Source: Egaibacter danicus (GTDB lineage Bacteria; Pseudomonadota; Gammaproteobacteria; Burkholderiales; Burkholderiaceae_C). Taken from it: 64,000 nucleotides of DNA. The stretch lies in assembly GCA_016707075.1 (NCBI GenBank), contig JADJII010000005.1:248001-312000 (forward strand), written 5' to 3'. This document shows positions 39,524 to 48,780 of the stretch, in pieces (the first letter of the stretch is position 1; every line of letters begins with the position of its first letter). The notes beneath the pieces were generated by a model. The model was not told the DNA's origin. It searched no databases and saw only the letters and a program-made list of their open reading frames with translations. The translations under genes were made by a program, and so were the position numbers.

Positions 39524-41141
39524 TTAGTGACGGCGCAGGCGACGTAGCCCCAAGCCGACCAGCCCCAGAGCAGCCAGCATCGGCAGCACGGGGTCGAACG
39601 GCGCCTGGCCTGTGCCTGCGGTGCAACCACCTCCACTGGAGGCTATTGGCGTGACAGGTACAACCGGGGGAACCACCAGCGGTGTAGGCGTCGTGCCCAC
39701 AAAGCTGGGTGCAACCTGCGTATCAGCCACCACGGGGATGATGCGGATCGTTATTTGGGTGTTGGTGGTGGCCGGGTTGTTATCCAGATCGTCACCGACT
39801 TTCACAATGTAGTTGATGCCCAGGTTCAGCACATCTTCAATGTCGTCAATGGCGTAGAGCTTGTCCGCTTGCCACACTTTGAATTCGGCATCACTGACGA
39901 TGGCAAAACCGGAGTCAAAGTTCTTGCGCCAGGCGGGCCCCGTCCCACCACGCGACGAGATCGGCGTCGGTAGTCGGATCATTGTCAAAGTCCCAAAAGA
40001 TACCTTTGGGCTGCCACACCATGGGAAGCCAGTCCCCGAATAGTGGGGTGGTGAGGGGCGCTGCGGCAGGGCCGCCGTAGTTGCTCGGCAATACGCTGAT
40101 CGAGTAAATGGTGTCGGAGTCAATCAAGGCAGCACCACCGGCGAAGGGGTTGGGGCGGGTGCCGCACGGCAGCACCGAGCACGTCTGCGCCACATCAAAT
40201 CCGGCAGTCCTGTTGTCAAAGAAGCCATTGGTAGTGAAGTGTTGGTCGGGTGCGCCGAATAGACCATGCGAGAAGGTTGCCAGGCCGTCACCGTCAAAAA
40301 GATCCGAGCCATCCAGCATCCCATTGCCCGCTGCCCCCTCGCCCTTGCCGAGGGAAATGTGCAGCTTGTCTGCAATGCCCAGAGTGCTTGCAGACTGAAA
40401 TCCGGTGCCCAAGCCCGTTCCAACCACGATCTTGTAACCCTTGAGGCGCTTGCCCGTGTAGTTGTTGATCTTGCTGAACACCTGATAGGGCTGCAGCCCC
40501 CCGCCGTCCGCCACATTGAAGACCAGGTCAATGCCCTTGCCTTCTGCACTGTTTGCAACGCCATCCACCGTTGCCGGCTGCATGGCAATCTTGAAACGCT
40601 TGTGCGTCTGGAAGGGGCTGGAGCAGATCACGGGCTCCGGGTGGGCCGTGTCGAGATACGCAGACAGATGACTAGTGGAAGCGGTAGCGTCCATGAAGGC
40701 GGTGTTGATCAGGCAGTTTTGCGGCTTGCCCTTGGTGACCGCTGTGTCTCCATTCACGGCCTTGATACCAACCGGTTCGCCCACTGGCCAGACTTTGCCA
40801 CTGAGTTTGGCCATGGCTGTACCCAGTGCATCCTTGATATGACTTACAAAGCTGTCGCCCAGGGCCATGGCGGAGTAGGCGCCAGTGACCTTGTCAAACG
40901 TGCCAAAAGTGGAGCCGTCGACCGTGCGCACCAAGGTCACATCGACGTTGTCCAGATTGAGCGCCCCCACACAGGCGGTGGCCGTGCCGACCACACCACA
41001 GTCGCCTTTGAAAGCGCCGGGTGCGGTGTCGGGGTTGGCGTTGGTGATGCCGCCAGCATGCAGACTGGTTGCCAGCAAGGTGCCAGCCACGGCGAGGTTT
41101 ATCGCACTGGCCCGCAAAGCGGAATTGTGTGTGTAGTTCAT
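39524..41141 (-). CDS. Secreted surface protein A with C-terminal sorting tail, frameshifted in this sequence
   Basis: About 538 residues if repaired. The start ATG at 41141 follows AAGGATC. A signal peptide ends near LHAGG, and a repeat-poor secreted domain of unknown function follows (SFVSHIKDALGTAMAKLSGKVWPVG; paired Cys in several places). The C-terminus has a Pro/Val/Thr linker, SGGGC, DPVLP, a hydrophobic helix and RRLRRH, a tripartite sorting tail. The reading frame breaks at a CCCC run (39938-39941 on the plus strand). Removing one base joins LVAWWDG to PAWRKNFDSGFA. The tail is nearly identical to that of the protein encoded at 44521-46715. Confidence 0.78.
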
Positions 41142-41166
41142 AGATCCTTTTTTTGCTTTCAACAAA

Positions 41167-41196
41167 AAAACGCCACCTGCTGCCAGGCGGCGTTTT
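41167..41196 (-). terminator. Terminator of the LVIVD lipoprotein gene
   Basis: AAAACGCC pairs with GGCGTTTT around an inner CCTG/CAGG, and the minus strand continues into a T-run (41170-41164). Confidence 0.75.
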
Positions 41197-41213
41197 GATT
41201 AGTACTGATCGGC

Positions 41214-44200
41214 TTATTTCCTGAGCACGACCAGACCGCCTGCACCGGCGGCTACATAGACGCGGCCGTTGTTAATGGTGGTGGCAGCAGCCCCACCCAC
41301 AACACCCTTGATGGCCATCAGACTTGGCGTGGCAACATTACTCCAGTCCAGCTTGACCACTCCGGATTCGCCGTACGCCACATAGAACAGCAAGCGAGGA
41401 GCAGACAGCGTGACCAGCGAGCCGGTCCAGTCGTAGAAGGGCGTGTTGGCCGGGAAGTACTGCGGCGTCATGTACAGCGCACCACCTTCCTCGTTTTCAT
41501 AACCAGCCAGTTTCTGCAGTTTCAAATAACCCACTGCGACTGGCCGGCATTCGCCCACGCCACCCTGTTTGGCGCTCAGCTTGGTCACATCGGTGATGGT
41601 GGAGCAGACATCAGCTGCCTGACCAGCTGGCACCACGAGCGGCCGCTCTTCAGTGGCCGGACGGATCAGGTCGATCATGCGATAAGCCACCAGACCAAAG
41701 CTGTCGTAGCTGAAGTAGGCGATATCACCCACCACATGCACATCCACGCTCTTGCCGTCGGCCGAGCCGAATGCATTGTCATCATCTGCCTTCAGTGGTT
41801 CGAAGGTCTTGATCAGCTTGTCAATGCCCAAGTCTGTTGCCATCCCGCTGGCCAGGAACGCGGTCATGTCGACCACCGAGATGCCATAGGCATTTGTTGC
41901 AACCACCGCATAGGTCTTGCCGGTGGCGGAGTTGGTCCACAGCTTGACAGTTGCTGCGCGGCCAAGCGGGGGCTTGCCTGACGTACCGAGCGAATCGCCG
42001 ATGTTGGCCACCACGCTGGCGTCCGTGCCGGCGGTTGCTGTCGTGTCATACACCGTCAGGCCGTTGTCACCGTCTGCAACGATGGCATATTTTCCGGAGA
42101 AGACTACGCCGTAGGCATGGTCCTGACCAGTCACCTTGTTAAGCCCAATGCTGCCCGCTTCGGTGTTGTGCTCATAGATGCCACCGAACGCGTTCAACAG
42201 TGCCGGTGCGCCCACAGCCGCACTACCGCTGGTGACAGCCGACACATCCACCCGACGCATGCCCAAGCTCTGACTCATCACGTAAGCCTTGGTCGGGTCG
42301 CTCCCGAAGCCCACTTTGAAGGCGTGCGGCGTTGGCATCACGTCAATGCCCGTCGTGGGGTACTCGTCTGTCAGCGTGTTGGCCACGAGATGCAGTTCGT
42401 CAATGGGGTTGAGACCATCGGCGATGCGCCACACGCTCATGCCGTGCGGGCCATCGGCCAGATACAGATGATTGCCCGAAACCGTCACACCTTCGGAGTG
42501 GCCGATCGCGATCGCCTCCCCGGCGCTGCCATCTATCTTCGCGCCGACTTCGTTGGTGCTGACTAAATTCACTGGCACGGCAAAGCGATTGGCCACTGGT
42601 GTGCCCGAGGTTGTCAAATCGACGAAGTCGACGTAGCTCACGCCGCCGGCGCCCGAAGACTGCACCGCGTCCACCTGGCCTGCAGCGGCAGGATTCATCG
42701 ATGCCATCAGGAACAATGCGCCGCCGTGGCCATTGATTTCACCCGTGGCCAGCATCACCGGGGTGGGGTAGTTACCGTTGGTTGCCACCAGGAACGCTGG
42801 CATCGACTCGTCACCTACCACCACGGGCGTCATGTCGTAGGACTTGACGAACTCATAGTCGGGCCAGTAGACCTTGGCGTCGGTGTCATTGTTGTAGCTA
42901 CCGCCGCCATTCTTCCACTTCGTGGCAGGGTCTTCGGCACCGCTGGCCACCACCAGACCAGCGAAGTGGTCGGTGTAGTAAGCGCGGTACTTGCTGGAAT
43001 CCGTCGGGTCAGTCACCACCCGCACGTCCATCACACCGGCTTCTTTCAGCATGCCGGAGCCGAAGTGCGACAGGATGCCCTTCTTGTCCACATTGATCGG
43101 TGGCTCGTCCGGGCCATGGGCCGGAACGGCCGGCACGTAGCCAGCATAGACCGGCTTCGTGCTTGCCGATGCGTTGGTGACGTCCAACGCCACCAGGCCG
43201 CCCAAAGAGTAGGCCACGTAAGCCACGGTCTTGCTGCCGGGCAGATCCACCAGTTCCATGGTGCGGGCGTAGTAGTAGTACTTGCCATAGCGGTCGAACT
43301 CGGCCCAGGGATAGAAGATGCGATCATTCTTGTTGCCCAGTTCTTCGGCGGCCTGCAGGTAGGTCGGCATGCCGTCGGCATCCACGCCACCGGCGACCAC
43401 GCCTGCCGTCAAGGATGCATCCGGGCAGGAAATCTTGCGTTTCGGATAGCCGAACCAGTCTTCCTGTGCCGTATTGGCGCAGTCGGCATACAGGTTGTAG
43501 GCACCCGCTGGCGCCAGGTCAGCCGGGTTGTAGATGCCGATGCCCAGGAAGCCCAGCGCCGCGTAGAGCTTGCCGCCGTGCTGCTTCAGGCTGACCGGGC
43601 CGCCCCATGGGCTCTCACCGGCGTACTTGAGTGTCCACAGCTGTGTACCATCAATAGCCAGCGAGCCATCTGCTGCAGCGCCCAACAGGTTCGACAGCCT
43701 GGTTTTCTGGATGCCATAGGAGCCATTGGCGATATACAACTGATCGTCAGCTACATCAACAGTAGGCATCGCCTGGTCGTCATGGACCAGCACGTCGTTC
43801 ACGGAGCCACCTGTGTGTGGCACGATGGATGCCGCTTCGGTAAACACCGTGCCGCCGCCATCTGAATAGGTGTACGCCGGCGTCATGTAGTCCACCGTCA
43901 TGGTGCGTACATAGGTTGGCGTTGCCGGGGCGGTGATGTCCACCACGCCAATGCCCTTGCTGCCCATCGACAGCAGAGCGTAATTCTTGCCGCTGTAGGC
44001 TTTGACCACCGTGATGTGCTGGATGTAACCCGGCACCATGATCTCGCTCACCACATCTTTGGCCATGCCAACTTTGGTCACCGCGAAGCGGTTGGCCATG
44101 CTGTACAGCGTCCAGTCAGTTGTGCCGTCGTTATACGGCGTCACGGCCTGCGTGGCACCTCCTACCAGCGCCGCCTGGGTGTCAATAAATGCCTCAATGA

Positions 44201-44330
44201 TGCTGGGGGCACTGATGCCTCCCGATCCACCACTGCAGCCTGCAATGATCAGGGCGCTGGCTGCCGTTGCCGCCAGATAAGCCTTGCGCAAGTGCAAGCC
44301 CAGTCTTGTAGTTGAAGTGCTATTTGTCAT
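41214..44330 (-). CDS. Large LVIVD-repeat (beta-propeller-like) lipoprotein
   Basis: 1038 residues from the ATG at 44330 (GGAGACAC upstream). The signal peptide ends in the lipobox LIIAGC followed by SGGSGG. The long mature part contains repeated LVIVD-like strands (GIGVVDITAPATPTYVRTMTVD; GLVALDVTNASASTKPVYAGYV; GLTVYDTTATAGTD; GISVVDMTAF; GVVKLDWSNVATPSLMAIKG), which suggests one or more beta-propellers on the cell surface or periplasmic face. It has no CxxCH heme motif and no sorting tail, so anchoring is by lipid. It lies between the two tail-bearing genes. The function is unknown. Confidence 0.8.
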   Translation of the reverse strand: MTNSTSTTRLGLHLRKAYLAATAASALIIAGCSGGSGGISAPSIIEAFIDTQAALVGGATQAVTPYNDGTTDWTLYSMANRFAVTKVGMAKDVVSEIMVPGYIQHITVVKAYSGKNYALLSMGSKGIGVVDITAPATPTYVRTMTVDYMTPAYTYSDGGGTVFTEAASIVPHTGGSVNDVLVHDDQAMPTVDVADDQLYIANGSYGIQKTRLSNLLGAAADGSLAIDGTQLWTLKYAGESPWGGPVSLKQHGGKLYAALGFLGIGIYNPADLAPAGAYNLYADCANTAQEDWFGYPKRKISCPDASLTAGVVAGGVDADGMPTYLQAAEELGNKNDRIFYPWAEFDRYGKYYYYARTMELVDLPGSKTVAYVAYSLGGLVALDVTNASASTKPVYAGYVPAVPAHGPDEPPINVDKKGILSHFGSGMLKEAGVMDVRVVTDPTDSSKYRAYYTDHFAGLVVASGAEDPATKWKNGGGSYNNDTDAKVYWPDYEFVKSYDMTPVVVGDESMPAFLVATNGNYPTPVMLATGEINGHGGALFLMASMNPAAAGQVDAVQSSGAGGVSYVDFVDLTTSGTPVANRFAVPVNLVSTNEVGAKIDGSAGEAIAIGHSEGVTVSGNHLYLADGPHGMSVWRIADGLNPIDELHLVANTLTDEYPTTGIDVMPTPHAFKVGFGSDPTKAYVMSQSLGMRRVDVSAVTSGSAAVGAPALLNAFGGIYEHNTEAGSIGLNKVTGQDHAYGVVFSGKYAIVADGDNGLTVYDTTATAGTDASVVANIGDSLGTSGKPPLGRAATVKLWTNSATGKTYAVVATNAYGISVVDMTAFLASGMATDLGIDKLIKTFEPLKADDDNAFGSADGKSVDVHVVGDIAYFSYDSFGLVAYRMIDLIRPATEERPLVVPAGQAADVCSTITDVTKLSAKQGGVGECRPVAVGYLKLQKLAGYENEEGGALYMTPQYFPANTPFYDWTGSLVTLSAPRLLFYVAYGESGVVKLDWSNVATPSLMAIKGVVGGAAATTINNGRVYVAAGAGGLVVLRK

Positions 44331-44388
44331 GATGTGTCTCCGTTGAGTTGACCCTAGCCAAGCTTCGACCGTTGCCTGTTCTCGCGAT

Positions 44389-44402
44389 TTGACATTTGTC
44401 AA
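44389..44402 (-). promoter_or_regulatory. FNR-type box upstream of the LVIVD lipoprotein gene
   Basis: TTGACATTTGTCAA is a perfect palindrome with TTGAC half-sites, 59 nt upstream of the start. No clear -10 is seen at class I or class II spacing, so it is weaker than the other boxes. Confidence 0.45.
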
Positions 44403-44450
44403 CGTCGGGGTCGATCCAGGTCAAACGTTCTTTGCATTGGCACAGGCATC

Positions 44451-44479
44451 AAAAAAATCGCCGTCTATCAGCAGACGGC
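44451..44479 (-). terminator. Terminator after surface protein gene B
   Basis: Minus strand: GCCGTCTGCTGATAGACGGC followed by GATTTTTTT. A second perfect hairpin, ACCGGGGTG/CACCCCGGT, lies closer to the gene at 44490-44511. Confidence 0.8.
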
Positions 44480-44520
44480 ACCTCAGGCAACCGGGGTGGC
44501 ATCACCCCGGTCGGTAGGCT

Positions 44521-46715
44521 TCAGTTGCGACGCAGGCGGCGCAGACCTAAGCCAATCAGGCCAAGCGCAGCCAGCACTGGCAACACAGGGTCGAATGGCG
44601 CGTTACCGCTGGCAGTAGTACAGCCACCGCCACCACCATCACCTGCAGGTGGTGGAACGGGATCAGCCACTTGAGCCACGTTCCCGCTGACATACTCAGC
44701 CACCGTGGCGTTCGTGGTCAGGTTTTTCTGGTTCCATACGGAATAGAAGCGGGTGCCGTCCGGACGGGTCACAGGCTGCGATTCATAGGCTGCTTCAACG
44801 TCCCCGTAAACCACGCCCTGCACGGTCGAGAGCTTGACGACCGGAGAGAAGGTCGCGGCAGAATCCATGCTCACCGTAATGAACTCACCCAGGTCCTGGC
44901 CACCAACAGGGTCGTACGGCGACACATTGGTCTGCGTGCCCCAAGCCAGGTACACCACATTGGCATTTTGACAATCCGCCATATTGGTTGTGGTTGGATC
45001 GGTTGGAATGCCAGTCGGGCAGGTCGTCTGGTTGCTCTTGGGAGTACCGAAGATGCGTGGTTCACGAACATTGATATTCTTGTCCGTGATATTGGTCACG
45101 TTTTTCGGGTTGTCCCAGCCGGTGGTCTTGTTGAACTTGCGGATCCAGAAGTTGTAGTTGTCCAACTGGGCCCAGAGTTTCACGAGGTCGCTGGTGTAGC
45201 TGTAGCCGATCCACATGTCCTGGCCGCGCAGCACGCCACGGTGAGCCAGTGCGTTTTCGGTGTAGTTCAACTCGGTGTCATCGGTCAGGTTGGCCGCCGT
45301 AGCAGTTGGGGCCTTGCTGCTGATGTTGTCACCCTTGGCGCTGGTCAGCCCAATGGCTGTGGCGTAGTCAGACGTCACGCAATTGGCTGTATCCACTGCG
45401 GGAACCATGTTGCTCGGCTGCAGGCCACCCATACCGCGACGCACCCTGATATCCGACGGGCCGCCCTTGTCGTAGGAGCCTTCCTTCCAGAAGATGCCGA
45501 TCTGAATGCCTCCAGGACCGGCGTCGGTCGGACTCTGCGTCAGGAAGCGCACACGACGTGCGTTTTTGAGGGGATCGCTGATAACGCAACCCACACTATT
45601 GCCTGCCGGCGTGTTGTACTGAAACGCATGGTAGCGAATAAATTTGCCATCATCCAGACCGACCGAACCTTTGGTTTCTTCATAGGCGATGATTGAAGTC
45701 GTGCTCACCATGCCGATGTTCGGACGTGCGGCGCCGGCCTGACCCTTTTCGATCAAACCTTCAGCAACGTTGACGCCAGCGCCATCGTAGATGTAGTTCA
45801 CGGAACCATTGATGCCGAAACCGGTTTGATTGTCCGTCAGCCGAACTGCCGGGGTCAGCACGAAGTCGTCAGCCGGCGTGGCGGCTACGCTCAGATCCAC
45901 AGTAGCGTAGGCATACCAAACGTCGGTTCCGCCGTTGACATTGGCACCGGATGCGCCGTCACCAGGGCCATCGGCTTCACCCAGTTGCAGGCCCTGCGGG
46001 TCTTCCTGCCAGGAGATGTTGATTTGCCCCTTGTTGTAGGTCACCAAATTAGTTGAATCGGTACCAATGTTGCCGCCGCTCGCATCCTGGATGGCGTCGC
46101 GTTCACCGGTGCTGAGCTGGATAGGCGCACTCCACGTGGAGCCCTTGTTCGTGGAATAGGACGTGTACGTGCAGGAGAAAGGAATCACCCGGCTATCGCG
46201 CTCCAGATACTGGATGGCACGTTGATTACCACCTGGGGCAGTACTTGCTCACCCACGTCCAGCACCATCATCGGGCCACTCGTCTTGATGTTGGCTTTGT
46301 CAATATCACCGGGGTAAGTCGAAGGGTTGCCCAAGGTGCCTCGCCAGTCAAACGTACCCGTACTCTGCAGCAGCGCCGAATTTGATACGTTGATGGGAAC
46401 TGACCAGTCAGCGTAATTGTCACAGGTCTTGACCACAGGAGTTGTCGTGGGCTTGCAGGTCTTGACGAAGATGTCGCGCGCTGTGCGTTCCTCGGCCGCC
46501 TTGACGTCGTACACCATGCCAGCGCCGACTGGCGAGTCGCCGTATGCCACCACCAGCGTGCCGTCGCCAGCGCGCTGCAACTTGGGCTTGTCGCCCATAA
46601 TGCCGTCGCTCACGGCGATTGGCGTGTTGACTGTGATCTGGTAAGCGGCATACGCCACCCCCGCCACAGCTATCCCGGCCAATCCAATGGCCAACTTGCT
46701 ACGTTTCAGTTTCAT
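44521..46715 (-). CDS. Secreted surface protein B with C-terminal sorting tail, frameshifted in this sequence
   Basis: About 731 residues if repaired. The start at 46715 follows GGAGG and gives a short signal-anchor (LAIGLAGIAVAGVAYAA). The body has sialidase/BNR-like features (STNKGSTWSAPIQLS, SMDSAATFSPVVKLS), consistent with a beta-propeller. The C-terminus is GGGGGC, DPVLP, a hydrophobic helix and RRLRRN, nearly the same tail as surface protein A. The frame breaks at a GGGG run (46235-46238, plus strand). Adding one base joins EQVLP to PGGNQRAIQYLERDSRVIPFSC. An FNR-type box with a TATATA -10 at class I spacing lies upstream. Confidence 0.78.
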
Positions 46716-46790
46716 ACAATTACCTCCAAAAAACGGGCGGGTTATATACCCCTATTGGTACCAGTTTCTGAGGTAACGAGTTGTAACGCA

Positions 46791-46804
46791 TTGACAAAAA
46801 TCAA
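46791..46804 (-). promoter_or_regulatory. FNR-type box upstream of surface protein gene B
   Basis: TTGACAAAAATCAA matches TTGAT-N4-ATCAA at 9 of 10 positions. On the minus strand TATATA lies 52 nt away (centre to centre), the value for a class I site at -61.5. Confidence 0.6.
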
Positions 46805-46873
46805 CTTAGCGGTCGCTCTGTTTCTGTTGTCTCTATTGGGTGGGACCACTTTTCTCATGCGGTGTCATGTTGT

Positions 46874-46887
46874 TTGATCCAGATCAC
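46874..46887 (+). promoter_or_regulatory. FNR-type box upstream of the FNR-family regulator gene
   Basis: TTGATCCAGATCAC matches 9 of 10 conserved positions. TATACA at 46907-46912 gives a box-to--10 distance of 29 nt, close to class II. Autoregulation is possible. Confidence 0.5.
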
Positions 46888-47014
46888 GGTTCCGTCGGAA
46901 AGGGTTTATACAGAGGGGCTTAGCCGGGCGATTGATGCTGGCCGGTGCCTCAGGGACGCTACTGGTAAGCTTGCGATACTTTCCGCTCTGCCCGTTGCCT
47001 AACCAGCCACCATT

Positions 47015-47725
47015 TTGAAAACCACCAAACCCTATTGCACCGATGCCGCCTGGTTAGGTCGGGCTGATTGCAAGCACTGTGATGTTCGTGGAACCATGCT
47101 CTTTTCGGAGCTGGGTGACAGCGATCTGGATGGCCTCCTGCTGCCGATCGACAACATGCTGCTGCCGGCCAAGGCAGTCTTGTACCGCGAGGGTGACATG
47201 GGCGCCGATGTGTTCACAATCCGCAGGGGATTGGTGCGTTTGGTCCATTACGCCACCAACGGCACGCGACGGATCGTCAGGCTGCTGAAGGCCGGCAGCG
47301 TATGTGGCCTGGAAGTGTTGGTGGGCTCACAGTATCACCATACAGCGGAGGCAGTGAGTGAGACGGATATTTGCCGAATTCCAGCCAGCGTGCTGATGCA
47401 GATTGAAAGCAAGAATCCCAAGCTGCACCGTGCCTTGATGGGCCGCTGGCAAGACAGTCTGGATGAGGCGGACGCCGTGATCACCCAGTTATCCACAGGC
47501 AGTTCGCAAGCCCGGGTTGCCCGCTACCTGCTGCAGGCGTCTACCGATCAGCAACGCACCGAGTGCCACCAGTTGCCTCGACAAGACATTGCCGCGCTGT
47601 TGGGGCTGACGGTAGAGACGGTGAGCCGGGTGTTTACTGAATTCAAGCGCAACGGCTGGCTGTCAGAAGATTCCGTCTGCTTCAAGATCGAGCCTGTGCC
47701 GCTTGAGCGTATTGCTGCGGACTGA
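47015..47725 (+). CDS. Crp/Fnr-family transcriptional regulator
   Basis: 236 residues: cyclic-nucleotide-binding-like sensor domain (about 30-150), dimerisation helix and a winged helix-turn-helix. The recognition helix LTVETVSRVFTEFKRNGWL has the Glu-x-x-Ser-Arg pattern of FNR, which reads TTGAT half-sites. Cysteines occur at 8, 19, 22 and 120. Cys19, 22 and 120 align with FNR ligands, but the position of the third N-terminal cysteine is Met28. The start must be the TTG at 47015 (or an ATT before it), because an in-frame stop lies just upstream. It may bind a modified Fe-S cluster or no cluster. Confidence 0.85.
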   Translation: MKTTKPYCTDAAWLGRADCKHCDVRGTMLFSELGDSDLDGLLLPIDNMLLPAKAVLYREGDMGADVFTIRRGLVRLVHYATNGTRRIVRLLKAGSVCGLEVLVGSQYHHTAEAVSETDICRIPASVLMQIESKNPKLHRALMGRWQDSLDEADAVITQLSTGSSQARVARYLLQASTDQQRTECHQLPRQDIAALLGLTVETVSRVFTEFKRNGWLSEDSVCFKIEPVPLERIAAD

Positions 47726-47728
47726 GCC

Positions 47729-48694
47729 GTGCTGTCCATTCTTCTCGTCACCTTCCCTTTCTTCGCGCTCGTTCTGGCAGGCTACGTTGCCGCTCGCCGG
47801 AAGATGCTTCCGCTGGAAGCCATTCCCGGCATGAATGGTTTTGTGTTGTTCTTTGCGCTGCCCTGCATGTTGTACCGGTTTGGCTCCACCACACCGCTGG
47901 CCCAGCTGCTGGATGCGAACGTGTTCTTCACGTATCTCTTTTGTGCGCTGGTGATGGTGGGTTTTGTCGTGGCGGTGAGCATGAACGACCGCATTGGCTG
48001 GAATGACGCCTCGTTTGGTGCACTGGTGGCCGCGTTTCCCAATACGGGTTTCATGGGTGTGCCGCTGCTGGTGGCTCTGCTCGGGGCAGCCGCTGCCGGG
48101 CCGGCGATTGTGACGATTGTGGTGGACATGGTGATTACCACGTCGCTGTGTATTGCACTCTCGCGGCTGGACAGCGCGGAGGAGCATGGTTTCTCTCACG
48201 CGGCAGGCAAGGCACTCAAAGGTATGCTGTTCAACCCCATGCCCTGGTCCATCCTGCTGGGGGCGGTGGCGTCGGCGGTCAGTCTGGATCTGCCCAAGCC
48301 CGTGATGCAGACCATTGGTTTGCTGGCTGACGCAGCGTCGCCGGTGGCGCTGTTTACCATTGGCGCGGTGCTGGCCCGCTCGCAAATGCTGGTGGCTGCC
48401 GAGGGTCATGCCCCCATACCGCTGCGTGATTACGTGCCGGTGGCGGCTATCAAGCTGCTCCTGCATCCACTGCTGGTGCTGCTGGTGGGCGTGACAGCGG
48501 TTTCACTGGGGGTGTCACTCAGCAAGTTTGCACTCACCGTCATGGTGCTGGTGGCGGCGCTGCCCAGCGCCAGCAACGTCTCGCTGCTGGCCGAGCGCTT
48601 CGGGGCCGATAACGGGCGCATCGCCCGCATCATCCTGGTGTCCACCGCCGCGGCGTTCTTTACTTTTTCACTGGCGGTCACCTTGTTGACCTGA
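47729..48694 (+). CDS. AEC-family (auxin efflux carrier-like) transporter
   Basis: 321 residues and about ten hydrophobic segments in two similar halves, as in AEC permeases related to malonate and auxin carriers. Typical motifs are FFALPCMLYRFG, FPNTGFMGVPLL in the first half and ALPSASNVSLLAERFG in the second. The GTG start at 47729 lies 3 nt after the regulator stop, so it may be co-transcribed with it. The substrate is unknown. Confidence 0.85.
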   Translation: MLSILLVTFPFFALVLAGYVAARRKMLPLEAIPGMNGFVLFFALPCMLYRFGSTTPLAQLLDANVFFTYLFCALVMVGFVVAVSMNDRIGWNDASFGALVAAFPNTGFMGVPLLVALLGAAAAGPAIVTIVVDMVITTSLCIALSRLDSAEEHGFSHAAGKALKGMLFNPMPWSILLGAVASAVSLDLPKPVMQTIGLLADAASPVALFTIGAVLARSQMLVAAEGHAPIPLRDYVPVAAIKLLLHPLLVLLVGVTAVSLGVSLSKFALTVMVLVAALPSASNVSLLAERFGADNGRIARIILVSTAAAFFTFSLAVTLLT

Positions 48695-48780
48695 CGCCTC
48701 CCGCTGTTTGGGTAGACGGGGATTCGTCGCACATATATCATTAGGCGCTTATTTATACCAAGCCAAAAAAAGGAATCATC

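Noticed and set aside
38300..46720. Extracellular electron-transfer (multiheme cytochrome) locus
   Set aside because: No CxxCH heme-binding motifs were seen in the secreted proteins; the cysteines occur singly or in the sorting tails.
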